From positions 9,978,584-10,042,583 of the forward strand of contig NC_134537.1 of NCBI RefSeq assembly GCF_050624435.1: 64,000 bases of DNA, in the 5' to 3' direction. The DNA is from Tenrec ecaudatus. Lineage: Eukaryota > Chordata > Mammalia > Afrosoricida > Tenrecidae. Below, in pieces: positions 11,701 through 21,473 of the stretch. Position 1 is the stretch's first letter. Each line of letters begins with the position of its first letter. The translations under genes and the position numbers were made by a program. The notes under the pieces are model-generated. The model searched no databases. It saw only the letters and a program-made list of their open reading frames with translations, and was not told the origin of the DNA.

Positions 11701-11898
11701 CAGAGGTTCTCAACCCGTGGGTTGCAACCCCTTTGGGGTTCGAACGACCTTTCACAGGGGTTTCCTGATTCATAACAGTAGGAAAATTACAGTTATGAAG
11801 TAGCAATGAAAATAAGTTTATGGTTGGGGGGGGGGAGTCACCACAACATGAGGGACTGTATTAAAGGGTTGTGGCATGTGGAAGGATGAGAACCACTG
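11701..11898 (+). mobile_element. SPIN/URR1-like nonautonomous hAT
   Basis: The 198-base element begins CAGAGGTTCTCAACC and ends GAGAACCACTG, its imperfect inverted complement. Internal blocks GGTTGCAACCCCTTTGGGGT, ATTACAGTTATGAAGTAGCA and GTCACCACAACATGAGG match the SPIN/URR1 type. The flanks GACTATGG and GACCAAGG agree at 6 of 8 positions, consistent with an aged 8-base hAT duplication. There is no transposase; it was mobilised in trans. Confidence 0.85.
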
Positions 11899-11904
11899 GA
11901 CCAA

Positions 11905-12102
11905 GGAGTCCTGGTGGCTTAGTGATTACAATTTGGGCTGTTTACCACAAGAGCAGCAGTTCAAAACCACCAGCTACTTCACTGGAGAAAGACGGGGCTT
12001 TCTACTCCCGCAAAGAGTTACAGTCCTGGAAACTCGCAAGTTCTACCCTGTCCAATAGGGTCACCATGAGTCAGAATGGACATGATGGCAGGACATTTTG
12101 AA
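11905..12102 (+). mobile_element. AfroSINE, plus strand
   Basis: The head GGAGTCCTGGTGGCTTAGTG follows the SPIN-like element directly. The body has AGAAAGACGGGGCTTTCTAC and AAAGAGTTACAGTCCTGGAA, and the tail GGTCACCATGAGTCAGAATG. Confidence 0.85.
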
Positions 12103-12184
12103 GGGAATAAGCAACTTGTCACTTACAATGCTGATGGAGTAGTACAGTCTTGTCTGCAGTCCTTTCCAGAGTAAGGGGGAGAGT

Positions 12185-12370
12185 GCTGTTGTTGGCTACT
12201 CTATGTCAGCCCCTGACTCATGGCAACATTTTGCAGCATGGCCCGGAGCACCATCCTCACGATCAGTTGGGCATTGGACAGTTGTGATCAGTTAGGTTTC
12301 GTTGGCTGGGGAGTAAATCACGAAGTCCTTCTTCCTAGTCCAGGTTAGTCTGGCAGCTCTGCTGAAATGG
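12185..12370 (-). mobile_element. Afrotherian SINE/RTE-tail repeat, minus strand
   Basis: GCTGTTGTTGGCTACTCTAT followed by CCCTGACTCATGGCAACATT is the reverse complement of the tail shared by RTE and AfroSINE. Downstream, GTTAGGTTTCGTTGGCTGGG and TTCTTCCTAGTCCAGGTTAG match a longer afrotherian SINE body. Subfamily is uncertain. Confidence 0.55.
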
Positions 12371-12539
12371 AGAAATAAGTACCCAAAGTTACTTACAAAC
12401 GAATGTGCTCAGACTTTATATCATGAAGCGTATTTCCAGATCATTTTAAATAATATAGATGCAGGGACTCCCTGCCTCTGACAGAAGCCTTATTTGACTC
12501 TTGCTCTAATAGGAGTTGCTGAGAAGTGGAGGGAAGGTT

Positions 12540-12985
12540 GGACTATTAAATAAGGTGCTGGGATAAGGATATTGAATACCTACTCAGAAAGATGCTTGAA
12601 GATGATTTAAAAGCTCGAGCGAACAACATTAGAGTAAAACACGAGATAGTTCTTCTTCTTAAAAAAGGTTTTGGATGAAGGGCCTGCTAAGTGAGAAACA
12701 AACCCCAAAATGTACTAATGGAGGAAATTGACTAATTTCACTTTAAAAATTGCAAAGCATCTGAGCAACAATATAAAAATATCATAAGCAAGCTTAGAAG
12801 ACAAAAGTCACAAGCTGGTAGAAATATTTGCAATGGATTTAACATTTGAAGAACGTGTGTGTGTGATAAAGATTTTTAGGAAAACATGTGACAGGAGAAA
12901 TGGACAGAAGATGTAGATGCGCACTCCAGATGCAAATATGCAAATGACCAAATGTACATGGGAACATATGAGACTGTAATCGCGG
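12540..12985 (+). mobile_element. Old L1 ORF2 3' portion
   Basis: Degraded but ordered matches to the end of mammalian L1 ORF2 are visible: TTTAAAAATTGCAAAGCATC, AGTCACAAGCTGGTAGAAAT followed by ATTTGCAA, then ATGGACAGAAGATG and GCAAATATGCAAATGACCAA. These correspond to the C-terminal ORF2 region. No frame stays open. It belongs to an older L1 layer than the copies with the tenrec-type 3' UTR. Confidence 0.6.
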
Positions 12986-12989
12986 TCGG

Positions 12990-14727
12990 ATATTGAATAT
13001 GGGATATCATTTAGCACACAGCTGTAGTAGTAGTCAACAGGGAGTTGCCAGAAATTCAAATTGGATTGAGAAAAGGATATGGAATAAGGGATATCATTGC
13101 TGACATAGGATGAACCTTAGCTGAAAGTAGAGAACAGCAGAAAGATGTTTACTTGTGTCTCCTTGACATACAAAGGCATCTGACTATGTGGATCATAAAA
13201 AAAAACAACTCTGGAAAACATTATGAAGAACAGGAATCCCAGAACAATTCATTGTGCTTACGTGGAAGCTATACATAGATCAAGAGGTAGTCTTCAGAGC
13301 AAGGGGACACTGCATGCTTTAAAAGCAGGAAAGCCATGTGTCGGGTTTGTATCCTCTCAGCACACTTACTCAGTCTGTATGCTGAGTACATAATCCAAGA
13401 ACCTAGAACATATGAAGAACGCGGCGCCAGGACTGATGGAAGGCGTGTTTCTAACCTGCAATATGTAGGTGGCACAACCTGGCTTACTGAAAGCAAGGAG
13501 GACTTGAAGCGCTTGTCGATGAAGATCCAAGTACGAACCACAACTCAATGTAAGGAAAACAAAACTCCTGGCAACTGGAGCGATGCACACCGCCATGAGA
13601 AAGACATAAAGGAGTGAAGTGGTCAAGGAGTTCATTTCATGGAGCCATAATTAATGCTCACGGAAGCAACAGTCAAGAAATCAAATGACATGTCGCATTG
13701 GGTCAGTCTCCTGTGTAAGACCTCTTTTAAGTGTTGAAGAGCAAGGATACCACTTTGAGGCCTGAGGCGTGTCTGACGCAAGTTATTTTCAATTCATATG
13801 CATATCAACATTGGACATCGAAAGGAAAACCGAAGGGAAAAAATCAATGCCTTTGAATTATGGCGTTGGCAAAGAATATTACATGTCTCACGGTGTGTCC
13901 GAAGAATGAACACATATGTCTTGGAAGAAGTATAACCAGTATGCTCCCTAGAAGTGAGGATGGTGAGAAACTGTCTTCCGTCCTTTTGATCTGTTAGTAG
14001 GAGCGCCAAGATCCTGGAAAAGGCCGTTGTGCTTGGTAAAGTTTGAAGTCAGTGAAAACGAGGAAAACTCTCAATGGCATGGATAGCCACAGTGGTTTCA
14101 GCTATGGTCTCAAACATAACAATTTAGAGGATGGTACAGAAGTAGGCAGTTGTGGTAGTTACATAATCTGTTGTCAATTTGAGACTTAAGAGTGGAGGTG
14201 GCCATGTTTAGCCTGTCAATCAGTTCGCAGCTTGATGACCTCATTTGGAGGGACTAAACACATAAATACCTTGCTGGAGGCAGGACACATGCTCACTCCC
14301 TGTGAGACATTCCTTCTGACAAAACACACGGAGCTTCGCTAGAGCCCTGGAGTTGGAGGAGTCATGTGGAGACTCCTGCCAGCGTTAAGGTGTTTATACC
14401 ACAGGATCCACAAGACTTTCCACCCACTGGCCTGTGATCTTCCTGCATTCAGCGTCATTGCATGCCTTTCGTGAGTCTGAAGAAGAATTTATATGGATTG
14501 GTATTGGCCATATGGGCTAATATAGGGCTTATGGACTTGATCTGGACTGGGCTGGGGTGTTTTCCCAATATTCTACTGCTCTTCTATCTAAAACTCTTCC
14601 TTATACACATAGGAATGTTTATGAATTTGTTCCTCTAGTCCACCCAGATTCACACAGCAGTGTTTTGCTTTGTTGTTCATAGAGTCCCTCTGAGTCAGAA
14701 CTGACTTAGTGGTGCCCACCAACAACA
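12990..14727 (+). pseudogene. RTE (BovB-like) LINE 3' half, split by a solo LTR
   Basis: The segment aligns in order with the 3' half of the afrotherian RTE reverse transcriptase. It begins at GGGAGTTGCCAGAAATTCAA and continues through GATATCATTGCTGACATAGG (region upstream of the active site) and TATGCTGAGTACATAATCCA. The catalytic YADD box at 13462-13473 reads YVGG, so both catalytic aspartates are gone. Short frames at 13336-13617 show TESKEDLKRL after it. The C-terminal part (TTTGAATTATGGCGTTGGCA) follows. The 3' end resumes at 14657 after the LTR, with GCAGTGTTTTGCTTTGTTGT and the tail GAGTCAGAACTGACTTAG. The element is 5'-truncated and dead. Confidence 0.85.
14151..14656 (+). mobile_element. 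Solo LTR, ERVL/MaLR-like, inserted in RTE
   Basis: This 506-base element starts TGTGGTAGTTACATAATCTG and ends with CACACA. It is flanked by a perfect 5-base duplication, GCAGT, at 14146-14150 and 14657-14661. Five-base duplications fit ERVL/MaLR-type integration. No internal proviral region remains, so it is a solo LTR left by recombination. It is younger than the RTE copy it splits. Confidence 0.85.
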
Positions 14728-14729
14728 CC

Positions 14730-15115
14730 ACCCAAAAAAAGTTAACCGTTAAAAGATGGTTCCATCAGTAGAGGTTCTTGGTTGCTGACCACATCCCATC
14801 TAGAGTGTCTAAGCAGGAGAGGAATCCACAGACTCTCCAGGAGGCTTAAAGCAATAAGATCAGAGGATGCATTGCTGGAAGAACAGCAAACTCCGTTTTA
14901 GAGGCTATTGTGGGTCAGGTGCCTCTGCTGCCCAAATTTGATCTGGACTCTAACTTGTATCAGTGTATCTCTGCGATCCTCCCATACCACCACCTGCTCC
15001 TGCATGAGCAGAGGTCTTGAATGGATATGCGTGCCTGCTGGAACCTATGCCGTATGTCAACATTAAAATCCATGAGGCTGGGAGAGAAACGTCTACATCT
15101 GCAGTGGCCCCAGGG
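14730..15115. other. No recognised element
   Basis: Nothing nameable is seen before L1 similarity begins. Confidence 0.35.
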
Positions 15116-15119
15116 CTCT

Positions 15120-16910
15120 GTTTTCAAACACAGGTAAGATAATCCAAAGATGGCAAGGATCTAAGTTTCCCCCAGAAGAAACTGGAAAAAATGGAGCAAG
15201 TTTCACATCCAGGTTTATTTCAGCACCGTTCACAATGGGAAGGAGATGGAAACACCCAAAATGCTCATCACTGGCAGGGGACTGAATAGACTGTGGCTCA
15301 TACGCTCAGCGGAATACCACACATCACTAAAGAACAAAGAGGAAACCGTGAACCACTTCATGACACGGGTGGCTTTGGAGGACATTCTGCTGAGTGAAGT
15401 GAGCCAATCACAGAAGGATAAACACTGTTGATATCACTGTTATGCAAGAGAAACAAAGAGGAAGATGTTCAGACCAAAAGAAGCAGGCTTTATTAGATAC
15501 CAGGTGTGGAAGAGAAAAGGGTGAATGTGGAATCTATATGTTAGAGCAGGTCTGTCAGACTGGCGGACCGCCAGCCACATGTGGCCCCCGAGGCAATTTT
15601 TTGTGGCCTGTGATGCTCTGAAATAAAATGAAAATAGTAAAAATTTGTTATGAAGAAAATAGAGCTTAAGGGTAATCGAGGCAATACCATACACACAATT
15701 CTCCCATTAACCATCTAACTACTGAAGATGAGCATACATGTGGCCCAGTGCCTTTCCTGGGGTCCCATGGACGTGTACAAGCGCGCTGACTCAGTTCTGG
15801 CGACATTTGGAAGTGATGTTTGCCACAGTCAGTGTCACGTAGTGTAAACAGATCCCAATAATGAAAAGGTTAAAAAGAGCACTCTGGGTTGTGCTGTTAT
15901 GAATCATACCTCGCGGCAGCGCCAGCTAACATTTTTAGAGGGAAACCATTACAATTGTGCATCACGTCTGTCAGCTGTCCAACATTTTGTGTTTTTTATT
16001 AGTTACTTTGTTATATTTTCTGGTCATGACATAGAGGTAAGTGAAAACTAGTAGGAAAGTGCTGGCAAATTCAGATAAAAAGGAATGATTTTAGTTTTAT
16101 ACATACATTAAATAAAATAAATGTTTAAATAAAAGCAATTATATAGTGTTTAATTATCCTATCCATATTCCTGAATTCTGACTTCAAAATATAAATTTAA
16201 CAAAATTTGTAAATGTGATGCGACCTGCGTGAATCTTGCCTCTTGAACCAAATGGCCCGCGTTTTGATGGGGTTTGACACCCCTGGGTTAGAGGATCAAC
16301 AGGGAAAAAGGGGGAGGGTGGAGTAAAGCACACTAAAATCCAAAGCAAACACAAGGGAGGAGAGGAGCCAGTCAGGGTGCAGTGTAGCAACGATGAAACA
16401 TGCAACCTTCCTCTAGTTCTTAAATGCTTCCTCCCGCTCACTATCATGATTCCAATTCTACCTTACAAATCTGGCTAGACCAGAGGATATATACTGGTAC
16501 AGATAGGAACTGGAAACACAGGGATCATCCAGGAAAGATGACCCCTTCAGGACCAGTGGTGAGAGTGGAGATACCTGGAGGGTGGAGGTAGAAAGAGGGA
16601 CCCGATTACAAAGATCTACATATAACCCCCTCTCTGGGAGATGGGCAACAGTAAAGGGGGTGAAGGGAGACATCGGACAATGTAAGATATGATAAAATAA
16701 TAATTTATAAATTATCGAGGGTTCATGAGGGAAAGGGGAGTGGGGAGGGAGGAGGAAAATTGAGGAGCTGGTATCAAGGGCTCAAGTACAAAGCAAATGT
16801 TTTGAGAATGATGATGGCAACAAATGTACAAATGTGCTCGACACAATGGATGTATGTGTAGATTGTGATGAGAGTTGTATGAGCCTCTAATAAAATGATT
16901 AAAAAAAGAA
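15120..16910 (+). mobile_element. L1 3' end with 3' UTR, split by a hAT element
   Basis: The left part matches the end of L1 ORF2 and start of its 3' UTR: CAGCACCGTTCACAATGGGA, AAATGCTCATCACTGGCAGG and GAATACCACACATCACTAAA. After the hAT (15547-16285) the lineage 3' UTR continues: the polypurine tract at 16306-16318, CTTCCTCTAGTTCTTAAATG, a second polypurine tract at 16730-16755, and the terminus CTCTAATAAAATGATT followed by an A-rich run. The copy gives the sense-strand reference for the minus-strand L1 fragments in this window. Confidence 0.8.
15547..16285. mobile_element. Nonautonomous hAT element, 739 bases
   Basis: The left end CAGGTCTGTCAGACTGGCGG and the right end GGTTTGACACCCCTG are inverted complements of the hAT type that begins CAGGGGTGTCAAAC. 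Subterminal GGCCACATGTGGCC-like blocks occur near the left end and AAATGGCCCGCG near the right. The flanks TGTTAGAG (15539-15546) and GGTTAGAG (16286-16293) form an 8-base duplication with one difference. No transposase is readable. It sits inside an L1 3' UTR. Confidence 0.85.
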
Positions 16911-17935
16911 AACAGAAATCAATGAAATTTTGAATGAATAAAAAAGATTCAATGATCTCAAAAGCTTGTTCGTTGAAAAATATACTGAAACTGATAAACA
17001 TATAGCCAAATCTACCAAGAAGAAACTGCAATACATTGCAAATATTGGGAACAAGAGGCTCTGCCACTCAGAACTATCCAAACGGCCCAAGGATCATAAA
17101 GGAAGACTGTGCATAACTCTGAACCCACAATCCTGACAACGCCAATGAAATAAATCCATTCCTTAAAAGACACAAAAATCAAAGCTCAGGAAGAATAGAT
17201 AGCCTATATCGGTCTTTATTTTAAAAAATACATTGAATTATAGGCAAAGGCCTCCCAAACAAGAAGACTTTAGATCTCTAGAGCAGTTAACTGGTGAATT
17301 CTAAAGCAGAAATAACACTGATGCTATACAAATGCTCCCAGATGACAGAAGAAGATCGAGGACTTCTCAACTCAATTTGTGAAGTGAGCACTAACCAAAC
17401 ATTTTTCAAGAAATACAGGCCAGTGTTCCTCATGAACAGAGATCTAAAACTCTCCAGTGAAACGTGAGCGGAATGAATTTACCACGATGTAAAAACAGGA
17501 GAAGAAATCTCGACTAAGTGGGTTAGTTCTAGGACGGCAAAGTAGGTTCCACATCTAAAGTCGATCACTGCGCTTCATCCTGTTGACAGATCCACACACA
17601 AAAAGAAGTGTGATGATCTCTAGAGATGCAGTGAAACCATTGAACCCAATTCAATATTGATTGAGTTAAAAGCTCTCAATACAGTAGGAAAGTGCAAATG
17701 AAAGGGAACTTCCCCGGCGTGAAAGAAGACATTTGTGCAAAAGCAACAGCTAACACTGTACTTACCGGTAAAGACCAATGCTGTCCCCTAACGAGGGAAC
17801 AAGGAAAGCAAGAGCCGCTCCCACCACCCCTTTCATCCTTATTCTGGAGGTCCGTGTCAGTGCAATGGGGATCCAGAGGGGAAAGGGAGAAATGAGCTGC
17901 TCTATGGAGAGCTGAGATGGTTGACTATCCGAAAG
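16911..17935 (+). pseudogene. Old L1 ORF2 (mid region)
   Basis: Degraded L1 ORF2 sequence lies immediately after the terminus of the preceding L1. Landmarks are AAATCAATGAAATTTTGAAT, CCAAATCTACCAAGAAGAAA, CCAGTGTTCCTCATGAACAG (the PISLMN-type region) and GTTAAAAGCTCTCAATACAG. These fall upstream of and into the reverse transcriptase domain. Many breaks interrupt the frame and no long frame survives. Confidence 0.6.
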
Positions 17936-19235
17936 CATTAGCCACAGAATCTCCAAGGCATGCTACAGCGGAAACAACTGCAGCTCAGTGAGTTTAGTCG
18001 TGTTACAGGACAATACGTAAAAAAGAAAAAGACCGCGGCTGGGGGATTCACACCATCGGTTGTCAAGACTCACAGCACCACAGGAATGATACATTGGGTT
18101 ACGTGTGGCAGACAAACACACCGATCAACGCAGCAGGACATTTACTTCCTCTGATTCCTTGCTTAGTTCTTCACTCTTGGGTTCATATCTCAAATAAGAT
18201 TATTGTCCTTGAGTGCTTGACTTGGGGTCTGCTTTGGGGAGAAGCCAAATTGAGACAATTGAGGGCTCTTAGGAGAGAGTCGGTTTAAGAGATTAGCATC
18301 GATATCCTGAGAAGAGGAACACATCGGAGGCTCGTGGGAACTTCCAGAAACCGTTGGGGTGTGGAGAAGCAGATGATGGGCAGATTTTGCATGAGGTCTG
18401 GGCTTGGCACACTGGAATGTCAATTATTACTGTCGTGAGTATGCGCTTTGCTACCCTGCTGATCAGTGGGCCACAAACACCTGCCACGTTGGAATTTCTC
18501 AAAGTCCATGCTTTAAACAAGACAGCTGAACTTGTGGGCTGACTGAAGGTGCACCTTTCCCAAGCACCATCAGTCACTGCTCGGCGATTTAAGTTTCACA
18601 AATGGAATCTGCAGCCTGTGATCCACGGCTGCTCAAGTTGGATATGAACAATTTGTGACCTGTCTACCTAACGAGGGGTTTTGAGAAATGACTGCCTAGG
18701 TTGTGAATTTTACAACACCTGGCGTCAATTTCTCTTCTAAAGTTACCTGTTCAAAACAGCTGCTGTGCCCCATGTCAAAGACAAGGCCTTCATAATCCAC
18801 AGGGGGCTGGCTCTAGCGAGAGGACAGGGCGTCCCAACCTGTTTGGGACTGCTTTCTTCAGATCTTCGTTTGCTTCGACAAATCACAACCACTGCTGAAT
18901 CTGTTCAATGGCAGCTGAACTCATGATGGAAGGCACCGTTTCTGCAATGTGATATGAGATCTAGACAGCCACTGGCTTCGATTTTGTCTTTCTGAGGACA
19001 GTCACAGAGTTTCAGGCATATGTGAGGTCCATTCGTTCATGCTGTTTCCAGCGTCACTAAGCCGCTTGCCTTCTGGTCCCACCTTACATTGGGGTGAGTT
19101 CTCTGAGACTCAGCCCACAGGATGACCAATTAATGCCAGGAACTGTGATAACTGACAGATGCTTTCGTAAGTATAAGTGAATGTGTCAATCCATTTAGCT
19201 AAAGAGCTACTTTTTCGCGTAACCTTCTGCATTAT
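17936..19235. other. No recognised element
   Basis: I see no named repeat or conserved exon. The 94-codon minus frame at 18293-18577 has no recognisable domain. Confidence 0.4.
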
Positions 19236-20099
19236 GGAACCGGAGGTCCTTTTCCAGAGAATGCTCTTCTGCTAACAGGTCCAAAGTATGTAAGACGAAG
19301 TCTGTCTTGCTTTCTTTTTTTTTTTTTTTAATTTTTTTATTTTAACAATTTATTGGGGCTGATACAATTCTTTTCACAGTTCATACATATACATACATCA
19401 ATTGTATAAAGCACATATGTACAGTCTTTTCCCTAATCATTTTTTTCTCTTTTCTTCTTTTACATTTTATTAGGGACTCAAACAACTCTTACCACAATCC
19501 ATACATATACATACATCAATTGTATAAAGCACATCCATACATTCCCTGCCCCAATCATTCTCAAGGCATTTGCTCTCCACTTAAGCCCCTTGCATCAGGT
19601 CCTCTTTCCCCCCCCCTCCCTCCCCATTACCCCCTCCCTCATATGCCCTTGGTAATTTATACCTCGTTATTTTGTCATATCTTGCCCTATCCGGAGTCTC
19701 CCTTCCCCCCTTCTCTGCTGTCCCTCTCCCAGGGAAGAGGTCACATGTGGATCCTTGTAATCAGTTCCCCCTTTCCAACCCACTCACCCTCCACTCTCCC
19801 AGCATCGTCCCTCACACCCTTGGTCCTGAAGGTATCATCCACCCTGGATTCCCTGTACCTCCAACCCTCATATGTACCAGTGTACAGCCTCTGTCCTATC
19901 CAGCCCTGCAAGGTAGAATTCGGATCAGGGTAGTTGGGGGGAGGAAGCATCCAGGATCTGGGGGAAAGCTGTGTTCTTCATCGATACTACCTCACACCCT
20001 AATTAACCCATCTCCTCTCCTAAACCCCTCTATGAGGGGATCTCCATTGGCCGACACTTGGGCCTTGGGTCTCCACTCTGCACTTCCCCCTTCATTTAA

Positions 20100-20175
20100 T
20101 ATGATATACATATACATATATACACATACATATATACATATACACATATATACACATACATACACACACTTATAT
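20100..20175. repeat. TA/CA-rich microsatellite inside the L1
   Basis: Alternating ATATACATATACACATA units run for about 75 bases. A short run of T follows at 20179-20190. Confidence 0.9.
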
Positions 20176-20189
20176 CTTTTTTTTTTTTT

Positions 20190-20660
20190 GCATGATGCCT
20201 TATACCTGGTCCCTTGGGCACCTCGTGATCGCACTGGCCGGTGTGCTTCTTCCATGTGGGCTTATTTGCTTCTGAGCTAGATGGTGGCTTGTTCACCTTC
20301 AAGCCTTTAAGACCCCAGACACTATCTCTTTTGATAGCCGGGCACCATCAGCTTTCTTCACCACATTTGCTTATGCACCCATTTGTCTTCAGCGATCCTA
20401 TCATGGAGGTGTGCAGTCAATGATATGATTTTTTGTTCTTTGATACCTGGTAACTGATCCCTTTGGGACCACTCGATCACACAGGCTGGTGTGTTCTTCC
20501 ATGTGGACTTTGTTGCTTCTGAGCTAGATGGCCGCTTGTTTATCTTCAAGCCTTTAAGACCCCAGTCACTATCTCTTTTGATAGCCGGGCACCATCAGCT
20601 TTCTTCACCACATTTACTTGTTCACCCACTTTGGCTCCAGCCGTTGTGTTGGGAGAGTGA
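20190..20660 (-). repeat. Tandem duplication, about 247-base unit, in L1 3' UTR
   Basis: The block ACTATCTCTTTTGATAGCCG occurs at 20321 and again at 20568, a spacing of 247 bases. Both copies also carry TTCCATGTGG, GAGCTAGATGG, CTTCAAGCCTTTAAGACCCC and CACCATCAGCTTTCTTCACC in the same order. A single unit of the same kind occurs in the L1 at 10633-11565. Confidence 0.9.
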
Positions 20661-21170
20661 GCATCATAGAGTTCCAATTTAATAAAAGAAGGTATTCATG
20701 CATTGAGGGAGTGTTTGAGTAGAGGCCCAAGGTCCTTCCGCCACCTTAATACTTGACCTATAAATATAGACACATAGATCTATTTCCCCATCCTCCTATA
20801 TATGTTTGCATGTACATGTCTTTGTCTAGACCTCCATGAATGCCCTTTGACTCCTAGTTCTTTCCTCCATCTCCCTTGACCTTCCTCCTGCCCTACTACC
20901 ATGCTTCATCGCCACCTGGGCTAGAGTATACCTCTTCTCTAAGCAACCTTAACCTTGATCATTTCCCATCAGGCCTGCCACTCCCCCTTCTCTGTCTTGC
21001 TTTCTAAAGAGTGTTCTGCTATATTTCCAAAGCAGATTTTTTCATTTTTCTTGCAGTCCATGGTCTAGCCAGTATTCTTCACCAACATCACAAATCAAAT
21101 GTATCAATTCTTCTTTGGTCTTCCCTATTCATTGTCCAATCTTCACATGTATATGAGGTGATTGAAAATA

Positions 21171-21473
21171 CACTCACTCCTTGCTTAGCAACCAGGTTAG
21201 GTTCCAAAGACCTGATCAGTATGCGCAAATGAGTGTTATGCATAAAAAGAGGACGACTATATCATTAAATATCTGCCAAATTACTGAGAATCTTGGCCCA
21301 GCCAACTGAGTAGACGTCACCTTAACTATGACAGCCGGCATCTCTCTGGCTTACACCCTCTTTACTGGCAGGTGTATGTCATCACTGTGACACATGAGTG
21401 GAAAGTGGATATTTTTGTTGTTTGGAGTGGGAAATGTCCGACTACGAGACGGTTGATAAATGAGGAGTTGCTA
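21171..21473. mobile_element. Tc1/mariner-type MITE, 303 bases
   Basis: The element interrupts the RTE copy at a TA, which is present on both sides (21169-21170 and 21474-21475). The left end ACTCCTTGCTTAGCAACC and the complement of the right end, ACTCCTCATTTATCAACC, are imperfect inverted repeats. RTE sequence resumes at once with CAGGCCCTCTAAATGCTC. No transposase is present. The family name is not known to me; Tigger/pogo relatives are likely. Confidence 0.65.

Larger units (their letters stand above)
19316..20990 (-). mobile_element. L1 3' portion, minus strand, with perfect 15-base duplications
   Basis: The insertion begins with a poly(T) run, the complement of the L1 poly(A) tail. It is flanked by identical 15-base copies of TCTGTCTTGCTTTCT at 19301-19315 and 20991-21005. 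Only 3' UTR sequence is present, so it is strongly 5'-truncated. It contains a duplicated 3' terminal segment, a TA/CA-rich run at 20100-20175, and a tandem duplication of about 247 bases at 20190-20660. Confidence 0.92.

Noticed and set aside
19672-20280. 202-codon open frame on the plus strand
   Set aside because: It is antisense translation of an L1 3' UTR, including the TA/CA microsatellite read as an IYIYTHTYIH-like run.
20190-20660. CRISPR-like regular repeats
   Set aside because: There are only two long units with no short repeat-spacer pattern. It is an L1 3' UTR duplication in a mammalian genome.
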